This document shows positions 28,290 through 36,183 of a stretch of DNA of 64,000 nt, piece after piece. Origin of the DNA: Prochlorococcus sp. AG-347-K18. GTDB taxonomy: Bacteria; Cyanobacteriota; Cyanobacteriia; PCC-6307; Cyanobiaceae. The notes beneath the pieces are model-generated. The model was not told the DNA's origin. It was given only the letters and a program-made list of their open reading frames with translations, and made no database searches. A program made the translations under genes and the position numbers. Numbering within the stretch: the stretch's first letter is position 1; the number at the start of each line of letters is the position of its first letter. The stretch is taken from positions 124,001 through 188,000 of the forward strand of contig QCCF01000002.1 in assembly GCA_003281365.1 (NCBI GenBank). The letters are read 5' to 3'.

Positions 28290-28913
28290 TTATGTTAATT
28301 CTCCTTCCAAAATCACTCTTCTTATTGTTGACAATGCAATTCCCGTTTGAGACCTGATTGATCGATATGAATATCCCTCATTACGTAATCTGATTACCAA
28401 AGATTCTTTTAAAGTACTTATTTTAGGCCTTCCTCCAAGATTATTTCCAGATAATTTTCTGCGTAATAGTTGTTCTTTTTTTCTTTCACCTAAACTGTTG
28501 TTTTCTAAATTATCTAATTCATATAAAATCTTAAAAATTGATGAATTTGATTTAGATGATTCATTAGTAGCAAAAAAACCAGTCAAAGTTCTCAATTTAA
28601 TATCCTTATTAATAAGTTTATTTATTGTCCTCAAACATTCATTTTTATTTTTAAACGCTCGATCAAGCCGAGTTATGATTAATTGATCGCCTTTAGATAA
28701 GCAATCTATAGCTTGATTGAATTGGGGTTTGACTTCTTCATCTAAACTTATAAATTCAGAGAAAACTAAACTGCAACCCTCTTCCTTTAAAAATTTTATT
28801 TGCTCATCTAAATTTTCATATTCATTATGAGTAGCTCTAGCATAACCTATTGCTTTAGAGCTTTTATTTTTTTCAGATAGTAAAAGACGTTTTCTTTTGA
28901 ATTTAAAAGTCAA
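28290..28913 (-). CDS. Serine-resolvase-like protein with altered catalytic residues
   Basis: The 207-residue protein has the layout of a small serine recombinase: a catalytic domain (AIGYARATHNEYENLDEQ; LIITRLDRAFKNK), a long helix and a C-terminal helix-turn-helix (SYRSIRSQTGIALSTIRRVI). By alignment with gamma-delta resolvase, the nucleophilic Ser10 is Thr28, Arg45 is Lys62 and Arg71 is Lys88, while Arg8 (R26) and Arg68 (R85) remain. It may therefore bind DNA without recombining it. No inverted repeats, cargo or phage genes flank it. It is followed one base later by the 70-residue gene. Confidence 0.82.
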   Translation of the reverse strand: MTFKFKRKRLLLSEKNKSSKAIGYARATHNEYENLDEQIKFLKEEGCSLVFSEFISLDEEVKPQFNQAIDCLSKGDQLIITRLDRAFKNKNECLRTINKLINKDIKLRTLTGFFATNESSKSNSSIFKILYELDNLENNSLGERKKEQLLRRKLSGNNLGGRPKISTLKESLVIRLRNEGYSYRSIRSQTGIALSTIRRVILEGELT

Positions 28914-29251
28914 TGTTTTATTACATATATTTTTAACTGTACCAATAAATAAGTAAAAAAAACACTTTTTGATACAAAAAATCTATTGTGAGCCAAAAAA
29001 CTAACAAAATATTTGAAACAAAAATGTTCTAATATCTGTAGTAAAAATAACGTTCTGAATACTGTTTTATTTTAGTTTATGAAACAAAAAATAATTCTAA
29101 GTTGTACATTAAATTAGGATTACTTAAATTATCGATGGATTAGTTGAAGATATTTATTTTTTTACTTATTGATATAGACTTTTCTAAAATTATTAATAGT
29201 TAATTTAAATTCTTTTTAGTAAAATAAAATTACAGGCTAGAAAAAATTAAA
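28914..29251. other. Divergent intergenic region, resolvase-like gene / lipA (338 bp)
   Basis: No gene is supported here; the longest open stretch starting with ATG is about a dozen codons. A possible lipA promoter is TTGATA (29169-29174) and TATTAA (29191-29196) with a 16-bp spacer. The decamer GAAACAAAAA occurs twice, at 29015-29024 and 29081-29090, 66 bp apart. I see no well-formed res-type site of paired 12-bp inverted repeats. Confidence 0.4.
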
Positions 29252-30145
29252 TTGACAACTAATCCTAATAGTTTAATTTCAAAACCTGATTGGTTAAGAG
29301 TTAAAGCTCCGCAAGTTGAGAGAATTGGAAATACTGCAAATTTACTAAAAGATTTAAATCTCAATACTGTATGTCAAGAAGCAAGTTGTCCAAATATTGG
29401 TGAATGTTTTGCTAGTGGAACGGCCACTTTCCTCATTATGGGACCTGGCTGTACTAGGGCATGTCCATATTGCGATATTGATTTTGATAGAACTAAAAGA
29501 GAATTAGATCCAACAGAACCATATCGTCTAGCCGAAGCCGTTTATAGAATGAAGCTTAAACATGTTGTAATCACATCAGTTAATAGAGACGATCTCGAGG
29601 ATGGTGGCGCATCTCAATTTTTCGAATGTGTTTATCAAGTAAGAAAAAAATCTCCTGAAACTACTATTGAACTTTTAATTCCTGATTTTTGTGGCAACTG
29701 GAAAGCTCTTGAAAAAGTTCTTGATTCAAATCCAAACGTTTTAAACCATAATATTGAGACTGTTCCTTCACTTTATAAAAAAGTAAGACCTCAGGGTAAA
29801 TATGAGAGGACTCTTGAGTTACTTAAAAGAACCAGAAACTATTCTCCCAAAGTCTATACAAAGTCAGGTTTTATGCTTGGTTTAGGCGAAAAAGATGAGG
29901 AAGTCTTAAGTCTTCTTAGGGATTTAAAAAGTAATTTCGTTGATATAGTAACTATTGGCCAATATTTATCTCCTGGACCTAATCACTTACCTGTTAAAAG
30001 ATTTGTGAGTCCCTCAAAATTTAATTATTTTAAAGTTTTCGGGGAAAAAGATTTGGACTTTATGCAAGTAGTTAGTTCTCCTTTAACTCGAAGTAGTTAC
30101 CACGCTGAAGAGATTCAAAAACTTATGAAAAAGTATCCAAGATAG
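29252..30145 (+). CDS. lipA: Lipoyl synthase
   Basis: LipA is a radical SAM enzyme inserting two sulfurs into octanoyl groups on E2 and H-protein domains. Auxiliary-cluster cysteines are C41, C46 and C52 ([12 protein letters not shown]). The radical SAM cysteines are C67, C71 and C74 (CTRACPYC). The C-terminal RSSYH motif, whose serine ligates the auxiliary cluster, is at 280-284. Length is 297 residues. The start is TTG. It converges on the YCII gene with a 6-bp gap. Confidence 0.97.
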   Translation: MTTNPNSLISKPDWLRVKAPQVERIGNTANLLKDLNLNTVCQEASCPNIGECFASGTATFLIMGPGCTRACPYCDIDFDRTKRELDPTEPYRLAEAVYRMKLKHVVITSVNRDDLEDGGASQFFECVYQVRKKSPETTIELLIPDFCGNWKALEKVLDSNPNVLNHNIETVPSLYKKVRPQGKYERTLELLKRTRNYSPKVYTKSGFMLGLGEKDEEVLSLLRDLKSNFVDIVTIGQYLSPGPNHLPVKRFVSPSKFNYFKVFGEKDLDFMQVVSSPLTRSSYHAEEIQKLMKKYPR

Positions 30146-30151
30146 TTATTT

Positions 30152-30445
30152 TCATTTATTTGAGTCTACCCACTTATTTAATTTCCATTCAACTATATTA
30201 TTTTTAATCATTGGATCATTCTTAATGATTTCTAGAGCATTTTTATAATTATTCATTTCAAGAATGAGTAATCCTCCGTCACCCGGCCTATTTAACTCAT
30301 CTACCAAAAAACCACTTTTTATATTAATTCCCTCTTTTTTTAATTTTTTTATCCAATCAATATGTTCGTTAATTATTTTTCGTTTTAAATCATTATTAAC
30401 TAGGTATTCTTTTTTTATAATTTCAGTTTTTACAAAGAAAGGCAT
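30152..30445 (-). CDS. YCII-related domain protein
   Basis: This 97-residue protein fits the YCII-like ferredoxin-fold family: MPFFVKTEIIKKEYLVNNDL, a conserved His in INEHIDWIKKLKKEGI, a GGLLILEMNNYKNALEIIKNDP segment and a basic end. Members are thought to act in small-molecule catalysis, but functions are mostly unknown. It starts directly at the end of the glutamate synthase gene (30446) on the same strand, so it is probably the last gene of that transcript. Confidence 0.8.
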   Translation of the reverse strand: MPFFVKTEIIKKEYLVNNDLKRKIINEHIDWIKKLKKEGINIKSGFLVDELNRPGDGGLLILEMNNYKNALEIIKNDPMIKNNIVEWKLNKWVDSNK

Positions 30446-33400
30446 TTACATTTTCTTTATGCCAAGCATCTCTTCTTCGCTTGGGGGAACAATTAATTTG
30501 AAATTATTCTTGAAATAAGACCAATTCTCAATTATCTTGGTAGCCTTTAGGCTATTTGTTTTTGATCGATATTCTCTAATAATTTCCAATAAAATATCTT
30601 CTTGCTTAGATGAAGTTATTTTATGAATGCTAACTATTTCTTTATTAACTTTATTACTTAAATCATTATTCTCATCGATTATAAAAGCAATTCCTCCAGT
30701 CATCCCCGCACCAATATTTCTTCCTGTTGAGCCTAAAATCACTACTTTCCCACCAGTCATGTATTCACAACAATGATCACCTGCCCCCTCTGTTACTGCA
30801 ATAGCACCACTATTTCTTACTGCAAATCTTTCTCCCGATTTTCCTAATGCAAATAATTTTCCACCTGTTGCTCCATAAAGGCAAGTATTTCCCAGTATGA
30901 CTTGTTCAGAGGAGATTTTATCTATTTTTGGTGGAATTATTGTGAGTATTCCTCCATTCATTCCTTTACAAACATAATCATTAGCTTCTCCTATTAATTG
31001 AACATTCATTCCCCTCAATAAAAAGGCACCAAAGCTCTGTCCAGCATACCCTTTGAAATTTAAGTTGAGTTCGCCATTGAAGCCAGTGTTGCCATGAATT
31101 TCAGCTATTTCGCCTGAGATTTTCGCACAAACACTTCTATCTGTATTTTTTATCTCAATTTCTTTGGTTAATTTTCCGTGATTTTTAATTGAATCTATAA
31201 ATTCATTATCAGATAAAAACTCGTCTTCTAATACAGAACCATTACTATGAGCTTTTTTTGAATGTTTTAACCATGATCTATCAGTGGTTGAATGTTCATT
31301 ATTTATTAAAGAAGACAGATCGATATTAGAAGTTTTTGGAAGATCGATATCTCTTGCAGAAAGAAATTCTTGATTACCTATCAGTTCTTCCATATTAGAA
31401 ACACCGATACTACTCATTATTTGTCTTACTTCTTCAGCAATATATAAGAAAAAATTGACAACATTTTCTGGAATACCTTTAAATCTTTTTCTTAATTCTT
31501 CTTTTTGAGTGGCGACTCCAACAGGACACTTGTTTGTATGGCAAACTCTAGCCATTATGCATCCTTCTGCAATCATCGCTACAGAACCAAAACCGTATTC
31601 TTCAGCACCTAGTAAAGCTGCAATAACAACATCCCAGCCTGTTTTAAGACCTCCATCAGTTCTCAAAAGTACTCTCTCACGTAAGTTATTGTCTAAGAGA
31701 GATTTATGAACCTCAGCAACTCCTAGTTCCCATGGTAAACCTGCATGTTTAATAGAACTTAAAGGTGAAGCCCCTGTACCTCCGTCATGGCCTGAAATTT
31801 GAATTACATCAGCATTGGCTTTGCTTACTCCAGCAGCAATAGTGCCTATACCAATTTCAGAAACAAGTTTAACGCTTACTTTCGCTTTTGGATGAACTTG
31901 GTGTAAGTCATGAATAAGTTGAGCTAAATCTTCAATTGAGTAAATATCATGATGCGGGGGGGGAGATATTAGAGCTACTCCAGGTTTACTATTTCTTAGT
32001 TTTGCGATGTAAGAATCAACTTTGGGACCAGGTAATTGCCCCCCTTCTCCAGGTTTTGCACCTTGAGCCATTTTAATTTCGAGTTGTTTACCACTTCTTA
32101 GATATTCAGGAGTAACTCCAAATCTACCTGATGCTATTTGTTTAATAGCTGAACATGCGGTGTCTCCATTTTCTAAACCTTTAATAAATGGCAAAGTCGC
32201 TGATTGAGTATTTTCATCGATATCATTTAAAACATGAAAACGATTTGGATCTTCTCCCCCTTCTCCACTATTACTTTTTCCACCAATTCTATTCATTGCA
32301 ACTGCTAAAACTTCATGTGCTTCTCTTGATAAAGCACCCAAACTCATTCCTCCAGTACAGAACCTTTTGCAAATTGATTCAACACTTTCAACTTCATCTA
32401 ATGGAATTTTTTTTCTTTTTGAGTTAATTGTTAGTAAGTCTCTTAGAGATGTAGTAGGTCTATTACTAATGAGTTTTTTGTAAGTTTCAAAATGATCGTA
32501 TCCTGATCCTTCTTTTACAGCTGCATGTAAAACCTTGGACATCTCTGGGTTATTGGAATGATATTCTCCATTATTTCTAAATTGTACAAATCCTAAAAAT
32601 TCTAATTTTTTTAAATCGATCTCTGGATAGGCTTTTGTATGTATTGAAAGTGTTTCATTAGTTAATTCTTTTAATGTTATGCCAGCGATGCGGCTTGTTG
32701 TCCCATCAAAAGCAATTTTTATTAAGTCAGATCCAAGGCCAACAGCTTCAAAAATTTGAGCTCCATGGTAACTAGATAAAAGTGAGATGCCTATTTTCGA
32801 AAGAATTTTTCTTAGACCGTCTTCTAGAGCTTTTTTAATATTTTCTTGAACATCAATTATTGATAATGGATTTATTTTTTTGCTGTCAATGAGTTTTTGT
32901 GTTTTTGGATGTTTTAACCAGTGTCTACCTGCTTCGAAGGTCAACCAAGGGCAAACCGCGCTTGCACCATAACCAATCAAACACGCCAAGTGATGTGTAC
33001 TCCAACATTGACCTGTTTCAATAATTAAAGAGGCTTTTAGCCTAATTTCTTTTTTTAGAAGATAATGATGAATTGCTCCAACAGCAAGTAAAGGAGGAAT
33101 AAAAGTCTTTTTAGGATTAATTCCCTTATCAGAAATAATAATTAAAGAGCAACCTTCTTTTATAAAGAGCTCACTCTGTTTACAAATTCTTTTTAATTGG
33201 TTCTCTAAGCCTTGAACACCCTCCTCAATATCAAATAAACTTGAAATTGTTTGGGATTTAATTTTTGATTTTTTAATGGAAAGCAGTTCTTCTTCATTGA
33301 GAATTGGACTCTGCAAATGAACAAAAGGTTTAGGATCTTTAATTTCAAATGGTGTACATCTTTCTCCAAGATGCATCTCTAAACTCATTACCAGCTTTTC

Positions 33401-35020
33401 TCTCAAAGGATCAATAGGAGGATTCGTAACTTGCGCAAATCTTTGCTTGAAATAGTCATATATGATATGAGGCTTTGAAGAAAGCACTGCTAATGGTATA
33501 TCGTCGCCCATGCAATAGGTAGGCTCTTTTGCTAATGAAGCCATTGAATCCAAGATAAGATCATTATCTTCAGCTGAAAAACCGTAAGCAGTTTGTTGTT
33601 GTAATAACTCAATGTTTTTTAGTTTGCAGTCTTTAAACCATTCACTATTCTCAATTTTGATAGTTCTATTACTTAGGAGGTTTTTATAATCATGCCTTTG
33701 AGCTGCTTCAGATTTTACCTCCCAATTTCTGAGAATTCTATTTTGATGAAAATCAACCGCCAACATTTGTCCTGGCCCTAAACGACCTTTTTCTATTACT
33801 CTTTCTTCTTCAAGATCTACTACTCCTGTTTCGGAACCCATTATTACAAAGCCATCATTTGTTATTGAATATCTCGCTGGTCTAAGACCATTTCTATCAA
33901 GTGTTGCTCCTACAAAATTTCCATCTGCAAAGACAATTAGAGCAGGACCATCCCAAGCTTCTTGTAGGCTTGCAGAATACTCATAAAACAACTTAATGTC
34001 TTCTCTTTGTTCAAGTTCTGGTTGGTCTCTAAATGCTTCAGGAACAAGTTTTAATAATGAGTCTGTAATGGGCTGACCTGAACGAATATTAATTTCAAGA
34101 GTTGCATCAAGATTTGATGAATCACTTTTATTTATATCTACAATTGGCTTAATTTCGTTTGATAACTCGCCCCAAAAATCATCTATGTGTTTTTCTGAAG
34201 CTTTAGCCCAGTTGATATTGCCTAGAAGAGTATTTATTTCACCATTATGACCTAAAAACCTCATGGGCTGAGCTAACGGCCATTTCGGGAGTGTATTAGT
34301 ACTAAACCTCCTATGATAAACAGAAAATGATACTTCAAAATTATCCCTTTTTAGATCCTGATAGAACTCAGAAAGTATTTCAGATCTAACCATACCTTTG
34401 TAAACAACTGTTTGAGAACTTAGTGAGGCAAAATAAAATTCACAATCTCCTACATTGTTTTTATAGGATTCTCTTATTTTTTTTTCGATTCTTTTTCTTA
34501 ATTGATATAAGAGCTTTTCAATATCCTGATTATCTTTTTTATTTATATGTAAAATCCACTGACATATGAAGGGAGCATTTGCCTTAGCTAAGGAACCTAA
34601 GATTTCATTATTGACAGGTACAGTTCTCCAAAATGTTTTATTGATGTTCAATTTTTTAGCTTCTTCATCACATATTGATTTACATTCATCAATTTTTTCT
34701 TTTTTATTGGGCATAAAAACCATGCCTAAACCTCTATCCAAACTTTGATTATTTTCGTGATTCATTTCATAATCTAAGAATTTCCAAGGAATTGAACATA
34801 AAATGCCAGCTCCATCTCCAGAGTCACTATCTCCTCCACATCCTCCTCTATGCTCCATGCAATTTAGGCCTTTCAGTGATTGTTTAAGGATCCAATTACT
34901 TTCTATCCCTTTTACATTTGCTATAAAACCAACTCCACACGCATCTTTCTCTCCGATTATTCCATTTGGGGAATAACTATCTTGATATGGCTCGACGATT
35001 CTTTTGATACTCTCTCCCAT
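30446..35020 (-). CDS. gltB: Ferredoxin-dependent glutamate synthase
   Basis: GOGAT makes two glutamates from glutamine and 2-oxoglutarate using photosynthetic ferredoxin. The glutaminase nucleophile is C28 in GEKDACGVGF, after a short propeptide. The central and FMN domains follow, with the 3Fe-4S cysteines near residue 1158 in CIMARVCHTNKCPVG. The C-terminal GXGXG-rich beta-helix ends the 1524-residue protein. No gltD partner is nearby, consistent with the ferredoxin-type enzyme (glsF in some annotations). A minus-strand TATAAT at 35058-35063 is the likely -10. Confidence 0.97.
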   Translation of the reverse strand: MGESIKRIVEPYQDSYSPNGIIGEKDACGVGFIANVKGIESNWILKQSLKGLNCMEHRGGCGGDSDSGDGAGILCSIPWKFLDYEMNHENNQSLDRGLGMVFMPNKKEKIDECKSICDEEAKKLNINKTFWRTVPVNNEILGSLAKANAPFICQWILHINKKDNQDIEKLLYQLRKRIEKKIRESYKNNVGDCEFYFASLSSQTVVYKGMVRSEILSEFYQDLKRDNFEVSFSVYHRRFSTNTLPKWPLAQPMRFLGHNGEINTLLGNINWAKASEKHIDDFWGELSNEIKPIVDINKSDSSNLDATLEINIRSGQPITDSLLKLVPEAFRDQPELEQREDIKLFYEYSASLQEAWDGPALIVFADGNFVGATLDRNGLRPARYSITNDGFVIMGSETGVVDLEEERVIEKGRLGPGQMLAVDFHQNRILRNWEVKSEAAQRHDYKNLLSNRTIKIENSEWFKDCKLKNIELLQQQTAYGFSAEDNDLILDSMASLAKEPTYCMGDDIPLAVLSSKPHIIYDYFKQRFAQVTNPPIDPLREKLVMSLEMHLGERCTPFEIKDPKPFVHLQSPILNEEELLSIKKSKIKSQTISSLFDIEEGVQGLENQLKRICKQSELFIKEGCSLIIISDKGINPKKTFIPPLLAVGAIHHYLLKKEIRLKASLIIETGQCWSTHHLACLIGYGASAVCPWLTFEAGRHWLKHPKTQKLIDSKKINPLSIIDVQENIKKALEDGLRKILSKIGISLLSSYHGAQIFEAVGLGSDLIKIAFDGTTSRIAGITLKELTNETLSIHTKAYPEIDLKKLEFLGFVQFRNNGEYHSNNPEMSKVLHAAVKEGSGYDHFETYKKLISNRPTTSLRDLLTINSKRKKIPLDEVESVESICKRFCTGGMSLGALSREAHEVLAVAMNRIGGKSNSGEGGEDPNRFHVLNDIDENTQSATLPFIKGLENGDTACSAIKQIASGRFGVTPEYLRSGKQLEIKMAQGAKPGEGGQLPGPKVDSYIAKLRNSKPGVALISPPPHHDIYSIEDLAQLIHDLHQVHPKAKVSVKLVSEIGIGTIAAGVSKANADVIQISGHDGGTGASPLSSIKHAGLPWELGVAEVHKSLLDNNLRERVLLRTDGGLKTGWDVVIAALLGAEEYGFGSVAMIAEGCIMARVCHTNKCPVGVATQKEELRKRFKGIPENVVNFFLYIAEEVRQIMSSIGVSNMEELIGNQEFLSARDIDLPKTSNIDLSSLINNEHSTTDRSWLKHSKKAHSNGSVLEDEFLSDNEFIDSIKNHGKLTKEIEIKNTDRSVCAKISGEIAEIHGNTGFNGELNLNFKGYAGQSFGAFLLRGMNVQLIGEANDYVCKGMNGGILTIIPPKIDKISSEQVILGNTCLYGATGGKLFALGKSGERFAVRNSGAIAVTEGAGDHCCEYMTGGKVVILGSTGRNIGAGMTGGIAFIIDENNDLSNKVNKEIVSIHKITSSKQEDILLEIIREYRSKTNSLKATKIIENWSYFKNNFKLIVPPSEEEMLGIKKM

Positions 35021-35057
35021 GGATTATTTAATTCTATTTAGTTATTTATGTATTTCT

Positions 35058-35063
35058 ATTATA
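35058..35063 (-). promoter_or_regulatory. Candidate -10 element for gltB
   Basis: TATAAT on the minus strand lies 38 nt upstream of the gltB start. No NtcA site of the GTA-N8-TAC type is visible in the 197-bp gap to rpsL, although nitrogen control of this enzyme is common in cyanobacteria. Confidence 0.4.
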
Positions 35064-35177
35064 AAAATAAATTTTAAAATAAATCTAAAAATAATGAATA
35101 TTTCCCAAAGAATTTTAATTTATCAAATTTATCAAAAAAAAATGATTAAAAACTTTTAGTTATTGCTGATGAAAGGT

Positions 35178-35183
35178 TATGAT
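35178..35183 (+). promoter_or_regulatory. Candidate -10 element for the rpsL operon
   Basis: TATGAT lies 35 nt before the rpsL ATG, predicting a leader of about 28 nt. The leader includes most of a 22-nt segment also found inside gltB. Confidence 0.35.
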
Positions 35184-35217
35184 GGTTGAATGTTCATTAT
35201 TTATCTAAATATATTAG

Positions 35218-35592
35218 ATGCCTACCATTTCACAGTTAATAGGATCAGAAAGAAAACGTCTGACTAAGAAAACAAAATCTCCTGCTTTAAAGGCTTGTCC
35301 TGAAAGAAGAGGAGTATGCACAAGAGTTTATACTTCAACACCCAAAAAACCTAATTCCGCTTTAAGAAAAGTTGCAAGAGTAAGATTAACTTCTGGTTTC
35401 GAAGTAACTGCCTATATCCCAGGAATTGGACATAATTTGCAGGAACATTCTGTAGTATTACTAAGGGGAGGAAGAGTTAAAGATTTACCTGGTGTTAGAT
35501 ATCATATAATAAGGGGAACATTAGATACGGCTGGAGTCAAAGATAGACGTCAATCCAGATCTAAGTATGGAGCAAAATCTCCAAAAGATTAA
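35218..35592 (+). CDS. rpsL: 30S ribosomal protein S12
   Basis: S12 lies in the decoding centre and controls accuracy. The product has the family start [20 protein letters not shown], the [17 protein letters not shown] segment around the classical streptomycin-site lysine and the [20 protein letters not shown] loop. Length is 124 residues. It heads the str operon rpsL-rpsG-fusA-tuf-rpsJ and is divergent from gltB. Confidence 0.98.
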   Translation: MPTISQLIGSERKRLTKKTKSPALKACPERRGVCTRVYTSTPKKPNSALRKVARVRLTSGFEVTAYIPGIGHNLQEHSVVLLRGGRVKDLPGVRYHIIRGTLDTAGVKDRRQSRSKYGAKSPKD

Positions 35593-35616
35593 TTTGTAAA
35601 CATCACTTTTTAAAAA

Positions 35617-36087
35617 ATGTCACGTCGTAATGCAGCAGTAAAAAGACCAGTTCTTCCAGATCCTCAATTTAATAGTCGTCTGGCTTCAATGATGATTTCT
35701 CGATTGATGAAGCATGGTAAAAAATCCACAGCTCAAAAGATATTATCTGATGCCTTTTCTTTAATCAGCGAGAGAACAGGTGGGAATGCAGTTGAATTAT
35801 TCGAAACGGCTGTAAAAAATGCTACTCCTCTTGTTGAGGTGAGAGCGAGAAGAGTTGGTGGTGCTACATATCAAGTACCAATGGAAGTTCGTCAAGAAAG
35901 GGGTACGGCAATGGCATTAAGATGGCTTGTTACATTTTCACGGGCAAGAAATGGTAAAAGTATGTCCCAAAAACTTGCTGGTGAGTTGATGGATGCAGCA
36001 AATGAAACTGGCAGTGCAGTTAAAAAAAGAGAAGATACTCATAAAATGGCAGAAGCTAATAAAGCTTTTGCACATTACAGATATTAA
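35617..36087 (+). CDS. rpsG: 30S ribosomal protein S7
   Basis: S7 initiates assembly of the 30S head and, in E. coli, represses the str operon. The product has [20 protein letters not shown], the [20 protein letters not shown] helix, and the [23 protein letters not shown] signature. Length is 156 residues. It lies 24 bp after rpsL and 96 bp before fusA. Confidence 0.98.
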   Translation: MSRRNAAVKRPVLPDPQFNSRLASMMISRLMKHGKKSTAQKILSDAFSLISERTGGNAVELFETAVKNATPLVEVRARRVGGATYQVPMEVRQERGTAMALRWLVTFSRARNGKSMSQKLAGELMDAANETGSAVKKREDTHKMAEANKAFAHYRY

Positions 36088-36126
36088 TTTCGTCAAAAAG
36101 GTACTTAAGTAGTTTATTATTATTAA

Positions 36127-36152
36127 AGTTTACTTTTTGTGTGAACTATACT
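36127..36152 (+). promoter_or_regulatory. Inverted repeat and -10 element upstream of fusA
   Basis: AGTTTAC (36127-36133) and GTGAACT (36141-36147) pair over 7 bp with one G-U and a 7-nt loop. TATACT at 36147-36152 abuts the right arm and is a -10 candidate, giving a leader of about 25 nt for fusA. The repeat could be an operator if the element is a promoter. Confidence 0.3.
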
Positions 36153-36171
36153 TATCAAAATCATTTTATTT

Positions 36172-36175
36172 GGAG
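36172..36175 (+). promoter_or_regulatory. Shine-Dalgarno supporting the TTG start of fusA
   Basis: GGAG lies 8 nt before the TTG at 36184. It supports this non-ATG start, which also gives the conserved N-terminus of EF-G. Confidence 0.55.
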
Positions 36176-36183
36176 CTTTAAAA

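Noticed and set aside
28290-28913. Resolvase-like gene as evidence for a transposon or integrated phage
   Set aside because: There are no transposase, terminal inverted repeats, target duplications, cargo or phage genes on either side, and the catalytic residues are altered.
35021-35217. NtcA-type nitrogen control site upstream of gltB
   Set aside because: I looked for GTA-N8-TAC in the 197-bp gap and found none.
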